The notes under the pieces were generated by a model. That model saw only the letters and a program-made list of their open reading frames with translations. It did not search any database and was not told the origin of the DNA. Positions 61,197 through 64,000 of a stretch of DNA of 64,000 nucleotides are shown here, one piece after another (within the stretch, counting starts at the first letter, position 1; every line of letters starts with the position of its first letter). This DNA is from Colocasia esculenta (taxonomy: Eukaryota > Streptophyta > Magnoliopsida > Alismatales > Araceae): contig CM024753.1 of NCBI GenBank assembly GCA_014218235.1, positions 3,782,001 through 3,846,000 of the forward strand, read 5' to 3'. Position numbers and translations under genes: made by a program.

Positions 61197-62564
61197 GTTA
61201 CAATTCATTTTGTGGATGTACTCAAGCATGTTAAACTATTTTGGTTGTTTTTTTTTTTGTTGTAAAAATATCCTCAGGGCCTCAAACCAGGAGAGTACAC
61301 CCTCCCCCCGGGGGAAGAGTGTTCTCACTCCACTGATGAGGGCGACCTGGGCCAAAAAGATATTAAATAGAACTCATACAAAATATTATGGAGCATACCC
61401 CATTAAATCAATCTGACATCCATAAGGCCAGATTTATCAATAACTATTGGCCCCTTACAAAGATGAGGTAAATTATGAGCCTCCCAAAAGGTAACAATAT
61501 TTCGCCTATCTTTCACAGCCACATTAGCAATTTTGGTTGTTGTTCATTAGCTGAATCCACTACCTCATCGAGCCTTCCATCTCTAATGACGTTTTGCTTG
61601 ATTGGTCTCCCAAGTTTGTGCCTTTTCATGTATTGGCAATGATGTGTGCCAGGACCGTGTGAAATGCAAGATATAATACTTGCATCTCTATTGATATTTT
61701 GTTTAATGAGTCTCCCAAATTTGAGACTTTTATGTGTTAACCGGCAAGTATGTAAACTGTGAAATGCAAAAGATATGACAGGCCATTTCTCTTGTAATTT
61801 GTTGACGTTTTTTTTAGCGGCTTATACACATTATTACTTTATTTTCATGTAAACGTAAGGGAGGTATATTTATTTTTCATATAAGGAAGAACCACGTGAA
61901 GTTTTTATAATATATATACCTCTTAGGTCTATTATTTTGTGATGATATTGTTAAGTCTCTTATTTTTTTTCTCCCTATAATATACGGTGCCGTTTTGTCA
62001 TCTGGACAAAATCGGCTTTTCGGAAGTTGGATGGGATCTTAGTATCTTGTGTAGCTGTGTTCCTATTTGGTGTGTTGTTCATAGATCTCTAGATTTTACC
62101 GTCGTATCATCAGTCTCACACCCCTCTTGGTGTTCTCTGGAAGTTATCTACTGGTCTGCCTTTATCGAGCTCCCCCTTGGCGTTGTGGATGTCTGTGAGT
62201 CTACGTATTCTATCCGGATTGCTGCCATCCGACGTGCTCATCCGACGTCTTATGCGATGGTCGGTCTATCCAGTGGATGGTTGGGTGTCCTGTCATCTTG
62301 TAAGGACATGCGTCCATTTGGGCTTCATACACTTGAACAGCTGTCTGTTGCGAATTTGGTTGCGTTGGGGTCTGTCCACGCTTCCTACATACCCAGTGTA
62401 TTATCTCCTATTTGAAATGAATGTACACCATACTTTCCTGTTAAAAAAGAAGCTGGACTCTGTGTACGGTACATTTGAGAAGGCATCAGAGAGAAGAAGG
62501 CCAGCTACGTGCGGCCTCGACAGAAGATGATCTTCTAACATTTGTTTGGCAATCTTCATTGCAG
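61197..62564. other. Duplicated noncoding flank, copy 2
   Basis: Collinear with 15639-16974. The 142-codon frame at 61987-62415 has no recognisable domain and is not kept in copy 1, so I do not call it a gene. Confidence 0.5.
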
Positions 62565-62642
62565 ATGGTTGCAAGACTCGCTAAAGATATAGTGGAGACA
62601 TATGAAATATACAACCTGAACTTTAAATATTTGAAACTGTGA
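62565..62642 (+). pseudogene. YAK1-like kinase exon fragment, copy 2
   Basis: An acceptor-like TTCATTGCAG precedes MVARLAKDIVETY, then EIYNLNFKY, then LKL and TGA at 62640. The block closely follows the VARLTKDIVETYxxCNPxFKYSE segment just before the kinase domain of plant YAK1-type dual-specificity kinases. Similarity stops after Lys-Tyr and no kinase motif follows. It is therefore a single-exon relic, duplicated together with the flank. Confidence 0.6.
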
Positions 62643-63239
62643 ATCTAATGCCATCCTTTCCATTATAGTGGAGACATACGATCTGTATTTAATTTGCTTT
62701 TGATATATACGCCTCTAATTTTTTGGATCATTTAGATCCAATGCCATCCTTTCCACTCCGAACTGTAATATTCTCTTTCTTGCCTTATTATTATTATTAT
62801 TTTTCTTTTTGATTTATATGCAAAAGGCACAAATTATGGATAAATCTATATTCCTAGCTTTGAAGAGAAACCACAGACATAGATATATAAAACCTTATAA
62901 CTGATCATATAATGTAGATCATTGTAATCTTAGTCCTCTATCTTTTCCTTTGTTATGGCTATTTTTCATAGCATTTAGCCATAATCTTTTAAGATACATT
63001 AAGATGTCATGTAATAGTCATCATATATTTGCTAAAATTTATTTGACCATTCTAGAGGGAAAACTGTTTTTACAATGATCATGCGCTCAAGCTAGAGTGG
63101 CCGGGTTCCAGATTGGATAGCTATTGTAGGATGTGGTTATATATATTGGCTTGGAATTTAGTGATGTGTACACAGCCCTTGGATATGACGTACGTATTCA
63201 TTTGGAAATGTCCATGCGCAGAGCTGTTTTGCAAAATGC

Positions 63240-64000
63240 ATCATTTGGATGATTTCCCTTTCTTTTTTTTTGTCTGTACATGTGCAAGTCCAATCATGCA
63301 TGTATGATATTGTTTCTTCGACCACGTACAAACTATCCAAGAAAATTGTACTATGCGGGCCAAAGCTTAAGGAACGATATTTTTTCAACAACTACAACAA
63401 TCTTTTCATCGCTCTTCATCAAGAAATTATATATCAAAATCTCTTAATCCGTGAGTAGAAAAGGATGAAATGTATATCTTATAAAATTATACTTTGACAG
63501 AAGTTTACTTGCAGAGGGACTTTGGATAACTAATTCATGTAAACGAAGTATACATTTTTCTGCAATTAACTTTCGCTTTAGAGGCCGATATGCCTTTAAT
63601 TAGGTGAAAAATCTAAAAAAATATGAGTAATATTTGCTGTCTTTCCAAGTGGATTAGTAAAGGGTGGAATTACATATCCAAGAGAAAAATATAATTATTT
63701 AGAGCATATTTCGAAGGAGCAAGGCTCACATAACAACAACTAAAACTTAGCTGCTGGTGGTACAAGTCTACCATAACTGCTGGTGGTACAAATCTTCCAC
63801 AACGCTACTACAAGCTCAACACATTACTAACTCCTAAAAAAAACTGTAAGAGAGTGAGTCTCAAAATATCACACGCTCAACAGAGATCTCCCAAAACAAC
63901 AACCTGAACTACAGAGAAAATTGAGACCTCAACTATAAACGATCTCACTGGCAACACTCACCAAAAAGCTATTGAAGCAAAACGTGCTAACAGTAAACGT
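63240..64000 (+). repeat. 0.8-kb flank repeat, copy 3 (cut by right edge)
   Basis: Near-identical to 17650-18394 and diverged from 8850-9640. Noncoding. Confidence 0.75.

Larger units (their letters stand above)
55472..64000 (+). repeat. Segmental duplication, copy 2 (continues past the right edge)
   Basis: It is near-identical and collinear with 9921-18394, including element and flank. Most differences are single-base indels; a few substitutions occur (for example GGTGGACC at 57750 against GGTCGACC at 12197). The element extends 0.9 kb further left here than in copy 1. Confidence 0.9.

Noticed and set aside
61987..62415. 142-codon open frame
   Set aside because: No recognisable motif, and the equivalent in copy 1 (16408) is broken by indels.

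Overview
The window is nuclear DNA of a flowering plant. Evidence: genes split by GT-AG introns, plant-type Ty1/copia and Ty3/gypsy retrotransposons, a CACTA transposon, MITE-like hairpins and a family 1 beta-glucosidase with a plastid-type leader. The GC-rich third positions of the captured chlorophyllase piece fit a monocot, but that is inference and I do not name a species. No rRNA, tRNA or CRISPR locus was recognised, and I found no intact single-copy cellular gene except possibly the beta-glucosidase cut by the left edge.

Layout. (1) 1-1760: first four exons of a beta-glucosidase (BGLU) gene on the minus strand, running off the left edge. (2) 2100-9900: AT-rich DNA with MITEs, a MULE-like element carrying pieces of an MS5/SDI-type TPR gene, and a solo LTR (6000-6811) with a perfect target duplication. 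(3) 9921-18394: first copy of an at least 8.5-kb segmental duplication. It holds the 3' end of a Tat-type gypsy pol, a long antisense ORF, a 3' LTR, an inverted gag start with a short inverted LTR, and a YAK1-like kinase exon fragment. (4) 18400-21974: AT-rich DNA, a ~108-bp minisatellite and MITEs. (5) 21975-34956: a nearly complete SIRE-like copia element on the minus strand, with near-identical 2.07-kb LTRs and an extra ORF after pol. (6) 35115-40080: a second BGLU copy, plus strand, inverted relative to the first, with about 13 recognisable exons and several frameshifts. (7) 43367-48681: a CACTA element with AAT target duplications, a Transposase_24-like gene and a captured chlorophyllase fragment. 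(8) 48718-54590: non-coding LTR-like remnants in both orientations. (9) 54591-64000: second copy of the segmental duplication, with more pol at its left and running off the right edge.

How it fits together. This is a decayed BGLU locus (inverted, head-to-head pair) opened up by nested transposons. Gene pieces from at least three unrelated plant genes (MS5/SDI, YAK1, chlorophyllase) lie in or beside mobile DNA. Near-identical repeats in the window differ mostly by single-base insertions or deletions, so some of the frameshifts listed may be assembly errors rather than biology.
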